The notes beneath the pieces are model-generated. The model worked only from the letters and a program-made list of their open reading frames with translations, ran no database searches and was not told the origin of the DNA. Shown here piece by piece: positions 56,036-64,000 of a stretch of DNA of 64,000 nucleotides (positions are counted from its first letter, which is position 1; each line of letters opens with the position of its first letter). The position numbers and the translations under genes were made by a program. Source of the DNA: Prosthecobacter sp. (GTDB lineage Bacteria > Verrucomicrobiota > Verrucomicrobiia > Verrucomicrobiales > Verrucomicrobiaceae); NCBI GenBank assembly GCA_021733925.1, contig JAIPJY010000023.1, forward strand, positions 40,247 through 104,246, given 5' to 3'.

Positions 56036-57001
56036 ATGAACGCCTTAAAGAAACTGTTACCCACGCGCCTCATGGCCGGACTGCGCTACATTCGTCATGG
56101 CCGCTTGTCCTGGGATCGCACCCTGCCCTCGGCAGACCTTTCCTCTGCCATGACCACCAAGGAGGAGCAGGCCCTGTTCACCAAGTCCGTCCGTGACGTC
56201 GCCAAACTTCAGGGCCAGGTCATCGATCTCGGTTGCTGGCTCGGCTCCACCACCATTTCCCTCGCCTCCGGTTTGCGCGACCTCAATGACAGCGGCAAGG
56301 TCTATGCCTTCGACCGTTTCACCTGGGAGCCATGGATGGATCTCTACTCCAGTGAGCACTGGTGCGACTATCTTCCCGGTGAATCCTTCCTCCCGGAAAC
56401 GCGCCGCCGCATGGGCGACTTGAAGCCTTGGGTCGTCCTGGTCGCCGCCGACTTGACCACCTATCATTGGGACAACGGCCCGGTACGTTTGCTCCTCGTC
56501 GATGCCATGAAAAGCTGGCGTCTGACCACCTCTATCGCGCGTGAATTCTACCCCTCCCTCGTCGTGGGCTCCATCGTCCTGCATCAGGATTATCTCTCTT
56601 ACAATCATCCCTGGCTTTCGGTCCTCCAATATCGTCTCCGTGACTACATGCGTTATGACACCTGTGTCTCCCACGGTTGCACCGCCACCTTCAAGCTCAT
56701 CCAGCAGATTCCCCCAGACGTTCTCACCGCAGCCATCAACTTCTCGCTCCTCTCCGATGACGAGGCAGAACGTTCCTGGCTCTGGTCCCTGGCCGTGATC
56801 GGCGAACGTGCCCGTGGCACCATGGCCTGTTCGAAAATCATGTATCACCTCGGCAAAGGCGACATCGAGCGCAGCAAACGCCTCCTTAGCGAAAGCGGAA
56901 ATGAGCACATCGAGCCGCACAACCTGCTCACCGTTCAACAGGACATTGCCAAGGCAGAGTCCGGGGATCATTCCTGGGCTGAGATGAACGCAGACCGCTG
57001 A
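56036..57001 (+). CDS. SAM methyltransferase-like protein (TylF/class-24 like)
   Basis: This 321-residue protein has a SAM-type motif I in GQVIDLGCWLGSTTISLASG (about 60-79) with a GCWxG variant, the acidic loop VYAFDRFTWEPWM and RLLLVDAMKSWRL, then a family-specific SIVLHQDYLSYNHPW. This pattern resembles TylF/macrocin-type and class-24 methyltransferases, in which an Asp-rich loop binds a metal. The C-terminal 100 residues show no known domain. It is the third of three consecutive methyltransferases. A 175-bp spacer with no recognisable gene follows before the next acyltransferase, where a promoter may lie. Confidence 0.65.
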   Translation: MNALKKLLPTRLMAGLRYIRHGRLSWDRTLPSADLSSAMTTKEEQALFTKSVRDVAKLQGQVIDLGCWLGSTTISLASGLRDLNDSGKVYAFDRFTWEPWMDLYSSEHWCDYLPGESFLPETRRRMGDLKPWVVLVAADLTTYHWDNGPVRLLLVDAMKSWRLTTSIAREFYPSLVVGSIVLHQDYLSYNHPWLSVLQYRLRDYMRYDTCVSHGCTATFKLIQQIPPDVLTAAINFSLLSDDEAERSWLWSLAVIGERARGTMACSKIMYHLGKGDIERSKRLLSESGNEHIEPHNLLTVQQDIAKAESGDHSWAEMNADR

Positions 57002-57176
57002 CCTTGCCGCGTCCGGTTTCCAAACGGTTCTGTCTCGTCGCACGACGGCGTGAATATTGGACTGGCTGGCATGCTCTCGCCACATCCATCCACGGACCAC
57101 ATGCCGCCTTTTTCCAGCTCGCACGCTTGGTTGCATCTCAGAGCCAGCAGATGATATCCTCATTTTAGTGCGTTTC

Positions 57177-58280
57177 ATGCCCCCTCCTGAAATCGTCACC
57201 AAGCCGTTGCTCCATGGCATCCAGACACTGCGCGGAATTTTTGCCGTCCTCGTCGTTTGCCATCACATGGGAGTTCATTCCGCACGGCATTGGACGCATG
57301 ATTGGCTCGGTGGCATCTTCAACGACAGCACCTTCCGAGTCGATTTCTTCTTCGTCTTGAGCGGCTTTGTTCTCTGGGCAGCACACCGCTCGGATGCTGG
57401 TGCGCCTGCCGCCACACGCCTTTTTCTCCGGCGGCGCTTCTGGCGTCTCTATCCGCTGCTTATCGCCTTGAGTTTGTTCAAAGTGCTGCTGCTCTGCGTT
57501 GTGCCCGGCAGGGACATCAACTTTACCCAGGTCTTTTGTTCGCTGCTCGCCCTTCCACAGAGTTCCTTTCCCCTCATTGTCTCCGCCTGGACACTTTCCT
57601 TTGAAATGTATTTTATGGTGCTGCTGGCTCTTTGCCTCGCATTGCCCCGCCAGTGGGTGCTGCAAACCCTGCTGGCGCTGGTCGCCCTGCTTGCCATCGC
57701 GGGCGTTCTACTGGACATTCGCCCGTCCATCTCCGGCGCAGGTTTCTTTACCCATCCTTTCATCCTCGAGTTCGCCGCCGGTGTAGTAGTAGCAGAGTGC
57801 ATCAGGCAGCGTCATAGCCAGCTATGGGGAATGCTCGGCTGCGGTCTCGCCTTGCTGGGTCTGATCTTCAGTGCCTTTCAGCACGACTGGCTCAGTGATC
57901 AGCCGGTCATCTGGCAGAAACTTTTCTGGGCTGCGGTGTTTGCCCTGGGCATTGGCGGTATGGTACTGTGGGAGCGTTCTTGCGCGGTGGAGTGCTGGTG
58001 GTTGCGGGATCATTGGTATCTTGGCCGAGCGAGCTACTCCATCTTTCTGTCGCATGGCATCGTCCTGATGGCCTTTTTTGACAGCCTGAATCCCCAACTG
58101 TTGGGCAGCAATCCCTACTTGATAAACCTCTTTTTTCTATTGGTCGTTGCCGTTGCGGTGCTCTTTGGCCTCGTCGTTTATCGCTGGGTGGAACGTCCGT
58201 TGACTCGCTGGTGCAAATCGCTCGGCAGGGTATCGCCGGGCATTCAGCGCACACCGGCGCCGCAGATCCCCTTATCATGA
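57177..58280 (+). CDS. Acyltransferase 3 family membrane protein (third)
   Basis: This protein of about 367 residues begins IQTLRGIFAVLVVCHHMGVH, with the TLRG and CHH catalytic region of the acyltransferase 3 family, followed by RVDFFFVLSGFVLW and RRRFWRLYPLLIALS. The segment WTLSFEMYFMVLLALCLA supplies the conserved SFE.YF. About ten helices follow and YSIFLSHGIVLM lies near the end. The start was taken at ATG 57177 although the frame is open to 57057. The stop overlaps the next start (ATGA at 58277), so the two products are made together. Confidence 0.85.
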   Translation: MPPPEIVTKPLLHGIQTLRGIFAVLVVCHHMGVHSARHWTHDWLGGIFNDSTFRVDFFFVLSGFVLWAAHRSDAGAPAATRLFLRRRFWRLYPLLIALSLFKVLLLCVVPGRDINFTQVFCSLLALPQSSFPLIVSAWTLSFEMYFMVLLALCLALPRQWVLQTLLALVALLAIAGVLLDIRPSISGAGFFTHPFILEFAAGVVVAECIRQRHSQLWGMLGCGLALLGLIFSAFQHDWLSDQPVIWQKLFWAAVFALGIGGMVLWERSCAVECWWLRDHWYLGRASYSIFLSHGIVLMAFFDSLNPQLLGSNPYLINLFFLLVVAVAVLFGLVVYRWVERPLTRWCKSLGRVSPGIQRTPAPQIPLS

Positions 58281-59983
58281 TTTCCATGCCCCACCTTTCC
58301 TCGTTGAACCTGTCACGTCTCGCGCTGGTTATCTCCTGCCTCCTGGCTCTCGTTATCCAGGGCCATACCCTGCTGCGGCCCATGCTGATCACCGATGACA
58401 TCGCCCAGCATCATGTCTGGCTGGATGCCGGTGAGGGCAGCGGCTTTCTGCCCGATGATCCCTGGATTTCTACTGCCAAGGTCATTCAGCCCTACGTCTC
58501 CGCCGCAGTCTTTTCCTCCGTTCGCCTCCTTCTGCCGACCCTGCTGGTTGGCAAAGTCATCGCTCTGCTGCTGCTTGCCCTGACTGGTTGGCTCGTTTAC
58601 CGCATCGGTCAGTGCCTTGGCGGTGCACGACTCGGCTGGATCGCCCTTGGCTTGTTTTTTATCTCCGATGCCTGGATCGGTCTCAGCGGCGGCTTTGCAC
58701 GCAGCTTTGCTTGGCCGATCGTCTGTGGCTTTCTACTTGCGCTTCTCAACGGACGCCGTGGCTGGGCCGCCCTTTGCCTGTTTTTGGCGGCGGCTCTTTA
58801 CCCCATCGCTTTTGTCCTGCTTGCTCCCGCCTACGTCCTGGTTTGGCTCAGCAACCAGTCGCGCCACGGCTGGCGCAGCCTGTACAATTTGCGCCTCCAC
58901 TTGCAGAACCATTGGCCGGTCCTGCTCGCCGTCGTGGCGGGTAGCACCCTCGTACTCCTCAAAAGCAGCGAAATCTCCCACCATCCCTTTGTGGGCCCGC
59001 AGGTCACGCTCGCGCAGATTCAGCAGGATCCCCTCTATGGTGTGGGAGGGCGCGTGCCACTCTGGCCGCAGACCCCCATCCAGGCCATGCTGCCCTGGAC
59101 GCTCCTGCCGTGGAACAAGACAGTCATCGAACCCTTAACCCGCCATTTGCCCACCCTGCCCGCCAGCGTGTCCCAAGGATTCACTGTCGCGTGGCAGTTG
59201 GCGGCGTTGCTGGGAGTCGTCCTGGCACTGTTCCTCGTCAGCCGACGCAGCCGTGGTCACGCATTGGTGCTCCTCGCACTTGCTCTCTCCGGCTGCCTGA
59301 CTTTCTGCCTAGCAGAACTGTTGCTACCCCGGCTCTTTGAGTCCTCCAGATATCTGGTCTGGAGCATGCCTGTGCTTGCCGTGCTGTCCTGGGCGGTCCT
59401 CCTCGACGCCGTATTCGCTCTCGTGCCGCCGGGACGTCTCAGACCCGCCGCATTCGTCCTGCTGGCCCTCATACTAGCCTCACGTGTGCCTTCCATTCGT
59501 GGCAAGGGCGCGGAAGACGTCTCCGAGTACACCGCTTTGTACACCCAGCTCGCGCGCACCGGCGGTGGCGAAGTCATCGCCTGCTTTCCTCGTACCGGGG
59601 ATTTCATTCCCGTGCTCTGCCACCGCAGCGTTTTCATCAGCAATGAGTCCGCGCATGCCGTGCTCTTCACCCGCTACCGCGAACTCGTCATGTCCCGGCA
59701 GACCGCGCAGCTCAAGGCCTTCTATTCCGCCAAGGCTGAGGACGTCCGCACCTTCTGCCAGCAGCACAACATCAGCTGGCTGGTTGTGGAGGAAAAATAC
59801 TACCGGCCCGACATGGAGCCCGGTTTGATCTTTGCCCCCTTCGAGCAGGAACTGCGTGACATGCTCAAGCAAACGCCGCAACCCTGGCTGCTCACCTACG
59901 CTAGAAAATCTGGCAAACAGGTGCAGCCCGGCGTTTACTTGTGCAACACCGGTCCCATCCTCGACTCAACTGCCCAACCATGA
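58277..59983 (+). CDS. Polytopic membrane protein with C-terminal periplasmic domain, GT-C-like
   Basis: This 568-residue protein has about nine to eleven helices in the first 400 residues and a soluble C-terminal domain of about 130 residues (SEYTALYTQLARTGGGEV, RTGDFIPVLCHRSVFIS, WLVVEEKYYRP), which is the layout of GT-C membrane glycosyltransferases and related glycan proteins. Loop 1 has LITDDIAQHHVWL with an Asp-Asp pair. No family-specific motif is clear, so the reaction is unknown. It is translationally coupled to the acyltransferase upstream and to the DPM1-like GT2 downstream (ATGA at 59980), the usual pairing of a lipid-linked sugar synthase with a GT-C enzyme that uses its product. 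Confidence 0.65.
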   Translation: MISMPHLSSLNLSRLALVISCLLALVIQGHTLLRPMLITDDIAQHHVWLDAGEGSGFLPDDPWISTAKVIQPYVSAAVFSSVRLLLPTLLVGKVIALLLLALTGWLVYRIGQCLGGARLGWIALGLFFISDAWIGLSGGFARSFAWPIVCGFLLALLNGRRGWAALCLFLAAALYPIAFVLLAPAYVLVWLSNQSRHGWRSLYNLRLHLQNHWPVLLAVVAGSTLVLLKSSEISHHPFVGPQVTLAQIQQDPLYGVGGRVPLWPQTPIQAMLPWTLLPWNKTVIEPLTRHLPTLPASVSQGFTVAWQLAALLGVVLALFLVSRRSRGHALVLLALALSGCLTFCLAELLLPRLFESSRYLVWSMPVLAVLSWAVLLDAVFALVPPGRLRPAAFVLLALILASRVPSIRGKGAEDVSEYTALYTQLARTGGGEVIACFPRTGDFIPVLCHRSVFISNESAHAVLFTRYRELVMSRQTAQLKAFYSAKAEDVRTFCQQHNISWLVVEEKYYRPDMEPGLIFAPFEQELRDMLKQTPQPWLLTYARKSGKQVQPGVYLCNTGPILDSTAQP

Positions 59984-60909
59984 CCGCGCCCTCCCTTACC
60001 ATCCTCATCCCCTGCCTCAACGAAGAGGTCGCCATCCCCGGCGTGGTCGCCGAATACCAGCAGGCCTTTCCCCACGCCCGCATCCTTGTCGTCGATAATG
60101 GCTCCACCGATGCCACCAGCGCACGCGCACGCGCCGCCGGTGCTGACGTCCTGCTAGAATCACGCCGTGGCAAAGCCAAGGCCGTCGCCACCGCACTCGC
60201 CCACATCGACACCGATCTCATCCTCATGGTGGACGGTGACGGCAGCTACCCCGCAGCCGGCGGCAAACTCCTCTATGACCGCTACTGCGAATCCCCCGTG
60301 GACATGATCACCGGAGTGCGTCAGACCAAGCAGGACGTTTTTCGTCCCGGCCATCAGTGGGGCACCAACATGTTTGCCTCTTTTGTTAAAGCCGTCTTCG
60401 GTCAGCAGCCCGGCGACGTCTTCTCCGGGCTGCGCCTTTTCTCCCGGCGCTTTTACATGAACGCCCCCGTGCTCTCACGCGGCTTCGAACTCGAAATCGA
60501 GCTCACCATTCAGGCCATCGACAAAGGCTTCACCACCGTTGACATTCCCATCCCCTTTGGTGATCGTGCCGAAGGCACCAGCTCCAAACTCAAGACCTTC
60601 CGCGACGGCTCCCGCATTCTTCGCGTCCTCCTAGTCCTCTTCCGCGACTACCGCCCCATGCGCTTCTTCGGCCTCATCGCCGCCCTCGGCTTCCTCCTCG
60701 GAGCGCTCGCCGGCGCCCTCCCCGTATATGAGTTCATCCAGACCGCCTACGTCAAGCGCGTCCCCATGGCCGTCCTCGCCGCCAGCATCATGATCATCTC
60801 CACCGTCGTCCTCCTCGTCGGTCTCATCCTCGAATCCAACCTGCGGCATCACCGCGAAATGTACCATCTCCGCCTGCGTCGCTTCGGCAAAACCGGCATG
60901 GTCGAATAG
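59980..60909 (+). CDS. DPM1/GtrB-like GT2, polyprenyl-phosphate sugar synthase
   Basis: This protein of about 309 residues starts LTILIPCLNEEVAIPGVV and has ILVVDNGSTDAT, the DXD metal site LILMVDGDGSYP, and GDVFSGLRLFSRRFYM with a loop typical of DPM1-like enzymes. Two C-terminal helices (FFGLIAALGFLLGALAGAL and AASIMIISTVVLLVGLIL) anchor it in the membrane. Enzymes of this type move a sugar from a nucleotide to undecaprenyl phosphate. The coupled GT-C-like protein upstream is the likely user of the lipid-linked sugar. The start at 59980 overlaps the preceding stop. Confidence 0.87.
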   Translation: MTAPSLTILIPCLNEEVAIPGVVAEYQQAFPHARILVVDNGSTDATSARARAAGADVLLESRRGKAKAVATALAHIDTDLILMVDGDGSYPAAGGKLLYDRYCESPVDMITGVRQTKQDVFRPGHQWGTNMFASFVKAVFGQQPGDVFSGLRLFSRRFYMNAPVLSRGFELEIELTIQAIDKGFTTVDIPIPFGDRAEGTSSKLKTFRDGSRILRVLLVLFRDYRPMRFFGLIAALGFLLGALAGALPVYEFIQTAYVKRVPMAVLAASIMIISTVVLLVGLILESNLRHHREMYHLRLRRFGKTGMVE

Positions 60910-60923
60910 TCGCTCTCCTCCCC

Positions 60924-62018
60924 GTGGCAAACCCGGACCCCAAGCCCGCCCACGAGCGCATCATCGCTCTCGATGCCCTGCGTGTCATCGCCGCCTTCAT
61001 CGTGCTCGCGCAGCACTTTCGCCTCGTCTTTGAGCTCCACTGGCCCGAATGGCTGCGCAAAGGACTCTTCGACTCCAAGGCCGCCGTCATGCTCTTCTTC
61101 GTCCTCAGCGGCTACGTCCTCGCACTTTCCCTCGGCAGCAACGCCCCCACCTTCATAGCCTATGTAAAATTCGGCGTTCGTCGCATCTTTCGTCTCTACC
61201 CCGTTTATTGGGCCGCGCTGCTCCTCGCCTTTATGGTGCTCTGGGCCGTCCAGCAAACCGGGGCAGGGCAGGTGACCGGCCTCCCTGTCTGGTTCCTAGA
61301 TGCCCCGGGCCCCCAGCTCAAACAATGGTTCTTGCAGAGCACCCTCATCGCCCCCGGCATGAAATCAGACTTCGACCTCCCCACCGTCTGGACTCTCATG
61401 ACAGAGGCCAAAGTCTCCATTGTCTTCCCGTTCCTCGCCTGGGTCATCCTCCGCAGCCGTCCCTCGCTCGCCTGCGCCGTTGTCGCCGTTTTGGTCCTTG
61501 GCAGTCACTGGCTCGATAAACACATCATCGGGACCGCCGCTTTTCTTGGCATGTTCGCCCTCGGCACCTTGCTCTGCCGTGTACCCAACACTTTTTGGAC
61601 CCGCTTAAACAACGCCGTCTGGTGGCTGCTCCTCCTCCTCGCCCTCGCACTTTATTCCGCTATCTCCTGGCGCTACATCATGCCCAGCATCTGGCTCGGC
61701 TACTACCTCTGCGGCCTCGGCTCCCTCATCCTCATCGCCGGTACCATCCATTGGCCCCTCATGCGCAGCGCCCTCACCAAATTGCAAAACATCCTTCGCG
61801 TCGATCTCTCCTACAGCATCTACATCCTGCACTACCCTGTCCTCGTCGCCTTGAAAAAACTCGCTGGCACCGGAATCGCCACCTCGCCTGTGCTCGCCTT
61901 CATCCTCGCCGTTGCGGTGACCGTCGGCCTCGGCCTGCTGCTGCACCACACTCTCGAAAAACCCGCCATCGAGCTCGGCCGCCTCCTCACTCGTTCACGT
62001 TCCGCCAGCAAGGCATGA
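60924..62018 (+). CDS. Acyltransferase 3 family membrane protein (fourth)
   Basis: This 364-residue protein is read from GTG 60924, with LDALRVIAAFIVLAQHFRLV carrying the conserved Arg and the catalytic-site His. AVMLFFVLSGYVLALSL and IFRLYPVYWAALLLA follow, then SDFDLPTVWTLMTEAKVSI, and YSIYILHYPVLV at the end. The next gene is clearly its paralogue with the same order of motifs (GPGMKSDFDLPTVWTLM against IPGMNSDFALPTVWSLM), so the pair arose by tandem duplication. It probably acylates a glycan. It starts 14 bases after the GT2 gene. Confidence 0.85.
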   Translation: MANPDPKPAHERIIALDALRVIAAFIVLAQHFRLVFELHWPEWLRKGLFDSKAAVMLFFVLSGYVLALSLGSNAPTFIAYVKFGVRRIFRLYPVYWAALLLAFMVLWAVQQTGAGQVTGLPVWFLDAPGPQLKQWFLQSTLIAPGMKSDFDLPTVWTLMTEAKVSIVFPFLAWVILRSRPSLACAVVAVLVLGSHWLDKHIIGTAAFLGMFALGTLLCRVPNTFWTRLNNAVWWLLLLLALALYSAISWRYIMPSIWLGYYLCGLGSLILIAGTIHWPLMRSALTKLQNILRVDLSYSIYILHYPVLVALKKLAGTGIATSPVLAFILAVAVTVGLGLLLHHTLEKPAIELGRLLTRSRSASKA

Positions 62019-62157
62019 TGTGTTCATCTCACCCGTATTGCCCCAGGCAAATGGTGACGAAAATTTATCTTGCGATGAAAGAAATTTATGACTTTTGAAG
62101 ATACGGCTTATCGGCGCGTCATTAAAATCATCATTCGGTCGCGCTTCAGGGATAGCA
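62019..62157. promoter_or_regulatory. AT-rich spacer between paralogous acyltransferases
   Basis: This 139-bp spacer is much more AT-rich than the flanking genes (62040-62100 in particular) and probably holds a promoter for the fifth acyltransferase. No clear operator was found. It marks a break in the otherwise tightly packed gene order. Confidence 0.35.
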
Positions 62158-63318
62158 ATGGAGCAAGGCCGCTGGCTGGGCATGTCTCGCGTTAAATTGT
62201 CCATCCCCTCCAGTCCGCAGAAGCGCCTCAAATCTCTCGATCTTTTGCGCCTGCTTCTCTGCCTGCTCGTCATGGCCACCCATGCACGCAGGGTCTTTGA
62301 CATTGATATCCCTGTCTGGCTTACCAAGGGCTTGTTTGATGGCAAAGGCGGCGTGGTCCTCTTTTTCGTCCTTAGCGGTTATGTTCTCACCAAGTCCCTG
62401 GCCCGCAGTTCCATTTCTTGGGACAACTACAAAAACTACATCATCAAGCGTGCCCTCCGTCTCTTCCCTTTGTATTGGGTCGGCGTGCTGTTTGCCTTTG
62501 TCGTTCTAGTCTGGATCAAACAGGGGGGCGCAGGCCTCGTCGATGATGAGCATCTGCAATTCCTCCGCGCCAACGGTCCCACATGGCCACAGTGGCTGCT
62601 CCATCTCTTTCTGCTCATTCCCGGCATGAATTCAGACTTCGCCCTCCCCACCGTCTGGTCCTTGATGACGGAGGCCAAAGTTTCCATGCTCGCCTTTCCA
62701 TTCTTTGGCTGGGCCATCCTCCGTTTCCCCGTCTGGGGAGCGGTCACCATGGTCGCCTTTTGTGTCTTTGGCAGCGATTACCTCTACCATCATGTTTTCG
62801 GCACTGCTGCCATTTTGGGAATTTTTGGCCTCGGCGCAGTGCTTGCCCGCGTTCCTGAACACTGGTGGAACCGCATTCCCGGGGCCGCCTGGTGGACTCT
62901 CCTGCTCACCGGCGGCACCTTCTATTCCTGCATGTCCCTGCGCTACCTCTTCCCCAGCGTCTGGATCGGCTACTGCCTTTGTGCCTTTGGTGCCGTCTTG
63001 ATCATCGCCTGCGTCTCCCACTGGCCCGCTTTGAGCCGCCCCATGCACGCGCTCTATTCCGTCTTTGATGTCGATTTGTCGTACGGCATCTACCTGCTCC
63101 ACTACCCCATGCTGCTTGTCTTCTTCAAGATCAGCGCGGCTTACTCCTCGCTCCCCTCGGTGCCCGTTGCTCTTCTTGCCATGGCTGCCACAATCGCCCT
63201 TGCTTGGTTCTTCGTACATGCAGTGGAAATACCCATGATCAAACTCGGGCGTCGGGTGACCCGTCGGCAGGAGGAGGGCGCCCAAAACAGCTCTGCTTCC
63301 TGCCCCCCCAGTCCATGA
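62158..63318 (+). CDS. Acyltransferase 3 family membrane protein (fifth)
   Basis: This paralogue of the preceding acyltransferase has LKSLDLLRLLLCLLVMATHA, VVLFFVLSGYVLTKSL, IIKRALRLFPLYWVGVLFA, SDFALPTVWSLMTEAKVSML and YGIYLLHYPMLLV, all in register with the fourth copy. The start is uncertain: ATG 62158 (MEQGRWLG) and ATG 62182 (MSRVKLS) both precede the conserved region, and 62158 has a weak AGGGA a few bases upstream. The C-terminus is extended by about 20 polar residues. The stop overlaps the next start (ATGA at 63315). It contains at least ten helices. Confidence 0.83.
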   Translation: MEQGRWLGMSRVKLSIPSSPQKRLKSLDLLRLLLCLLVMATHARRVFDIDIPVWLTKGLFDGKGGVVLFFVLSGYVLTKSLARSSISWDNYKNYIIKRALRLFPLYWVGVLFAFVVLVWIKQGGAGLVDDEHLQFLRANGPTWPQWLLHLFLLIPGMNSDFALPTVWSLMTEAKVSMLAFPFFGWAILRFPVWGAVTMVAFCVFGSDYLYHHVFGTAAILGIFGLGAVLARVPEHWWNRIPGAAWWTLLLTGGTFYSCMSLRYLFPSVWIGYCLCAFGAVLIIACVSHWPALSRPMHALYSVFDVDLSYGIYLLHYPMLLVFFKISAAYSSLPSVPVALLAMAATIALAWFFVHAVEIPMIKLGRRVTRRQEEGAQNSSASCPPSP

Positions 63319-64000
63319 CCGTCTGTCAGATCTTCCCGCACTACGCACCCGTTCTCGCAGGTGCCGCAGAGCGCTTTCGCCGTTACGCACCCGGACTCCA
63401 CTCCCGCGGTATTGACACCTCCGTCATCACCTCCCGTAGCGATCCCTCCCTCCCCCTGGAGGAAAAAATCGACCGCCTCGTCCAAGTCACCCGCATGGAA
63501 GTCGGCCACGACTCCCGCGCCCGCGACCAGCTCCTCTTCCAGGCCGCCGCCGCGCACCTCCACATGCAGGGCAGGGCAGGGGCCCCCGTCGTCCAGACCA
63601 TCAAAATCGGCCGCCGCCTCTTCCGCAGCCTCTGGTCCATCAAGCGCCAGCGCCGCGCCCTCATGTTCGTCTCCACCATGGTCGAGCCCGAGACCTGGGG
63701 CCGCACCGCCTTCCACCGCTGGGCAAACCTTCAGCTCCAGATCCTCTCCCAGCGCCTCTTTGACGCCGTCGTCGTCGGCTCCCCCGTCATGGCCGCCGCA
63801 CAGCGTCGCATGGGCGTCAGCCCCCGCCGCCTCCACATCATCTCCCATGGGGTGGACGTTCGCCGCTTCCAGCCCCCCTCACCCGGCCAGCCCCTCCCGC
63901 CCCTCATCGCACCCCAGCTCCCCCCCGACGCCAAAATCTGCCTCTACGTCGGCCACCTCATCCCCCGCAAAGGCGTCCTCACACTTCTCCAGGCCTGGCC
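63315..64000 (+). CDS. Family 4 glycosyltransferase, N-terminal part (runs off right edge)
   Basis: The frame opens at ATG 63315, overlapping the acyltransferase stop, and stays open to the window end (about 228 residues). It begins TVCQIFPHYAPVLAGAAERF, the glycine/alanine-rich first loop of GT4. FDAVVVGSPVMAAAQRRMGV and LHIISHGVDVRRFQPPSP mark the start of the second domain, and CLYVGHLIPRKGVLTLLQ its first strand. The donor-site EX7E region lies beyond the edge. C-ending codons dominate, as in 49368-51254. The donor sugar is unknown. Confidence 0.85.
   Translation, partial: MTVCQIFPHYAPVLAGAAERFRRYAPGLHSRGIDTSVITSRSDPSLPLEEKIDRLVQVTRMEVGHDSRARDQLLFQAAAAHLHMQGRAGAPVVQTIKIGRRLFRSLWSIKRQRRALMFVSTMVEPETWGRTAFHRWANLQLQILSQRLFDAVVVGSPVMAAAQRRMGVSPRRLHIISHGVDVRRFQPPSPGQPLPPLIAPQLPPDAKICLYVGHLIPRKGVLTLLQAW

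Overview
The window looks like a GC-rich chromosome segment from a Verrucomicrobiota bacterium (Prosthecobacter/Verrucomicrobium-like). The phylum is an inference. It rests on the giant autotransporter-associated beta-strand repeat protein, the small secreted partner with a DxDGDG...EFAFG segment, and the cell-surface glycan gene content. No rRNA, tRNA, CRISPR array or phage genes were recognised.

Layout. (1) Positions 1-5090 hold, mostly on the minus strand, a glycosyltransferase cut by the window edge, a shortened Wzx-like flippase, a GAF-like gene with a frameshift, an RsbW-type kinase, a STAS antagonist and a VanZ-like membrane protein. The VanZ gene is divergent from a YdcF/SanA-like DUF218 gene. 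(2) Positions 5272-7548 hold a GDP-mannose/UDP-glucose dehydrogenase (AlgD-like), followed by a decayed second copy of the vanZ/ydcF divergent pair. (3) Positions 8240-26087 are one giant gene of about 5,950 codons. It encodes TIG domains, 11 tandem 59-residue repeats, cadherin-like domains, about 18 beta-strand repeat units, an ASH-like domain and two SBBP-type propellers. It is split into three reading frames by one in-frame TAG and one extra G in a G6 run. A small secreted protein follows. (4) Positions 27020-36758 hold a set of glycosyltransferases, a polysaccharide pyruvyl transferase, methyltransferases and a GT-C-type membrane enzyme. (5) Positions 36914-37493 hold a GbsR/MarR-like regulator broken by an exact 16-bp tandem duplication, with a palindromic operator candidate just upstream. 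(6) Positions 37641-64000 are a long, almost entirely plus-strand glycan cluster. It contains an ABC exporter (Wzm/Wzt), a CDP-deoxyhexose cassette (RfbF, RfbG, RfbC-like, SDR), five acyltransferase-3 proteins, many GT2 and GT4 enzymes, several methyltransferases, a methyltransferase-GT2 fusion and two polytopic GT-C-like proteins. An intact IS701-family element with a TTAA target duplication interrupts it.

How the genes may work together. Nucleotide sugars (GDP-mannuronate or UDP-glucuronate, and a CDP-6-deoxyhexose) would feed the glycosyltransferases. The glycan would be decorated by acetyl, methyl and pyruvyl groups and exported by Wzm/Wzt. The STAS/RsbW pair and the GbsR-like gene are candidate regulators.

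A recurring theme is damaged or switchable genes: a CT-repeat insertion, a 16-bp duplication, a G6 slip, a nonsense codon, a central deletion in the flippase and a mirrored truncation of vanZ/ydcF. Whether these are phase variation, decay or partly assembly errors cannot be decided from this sequence alone.
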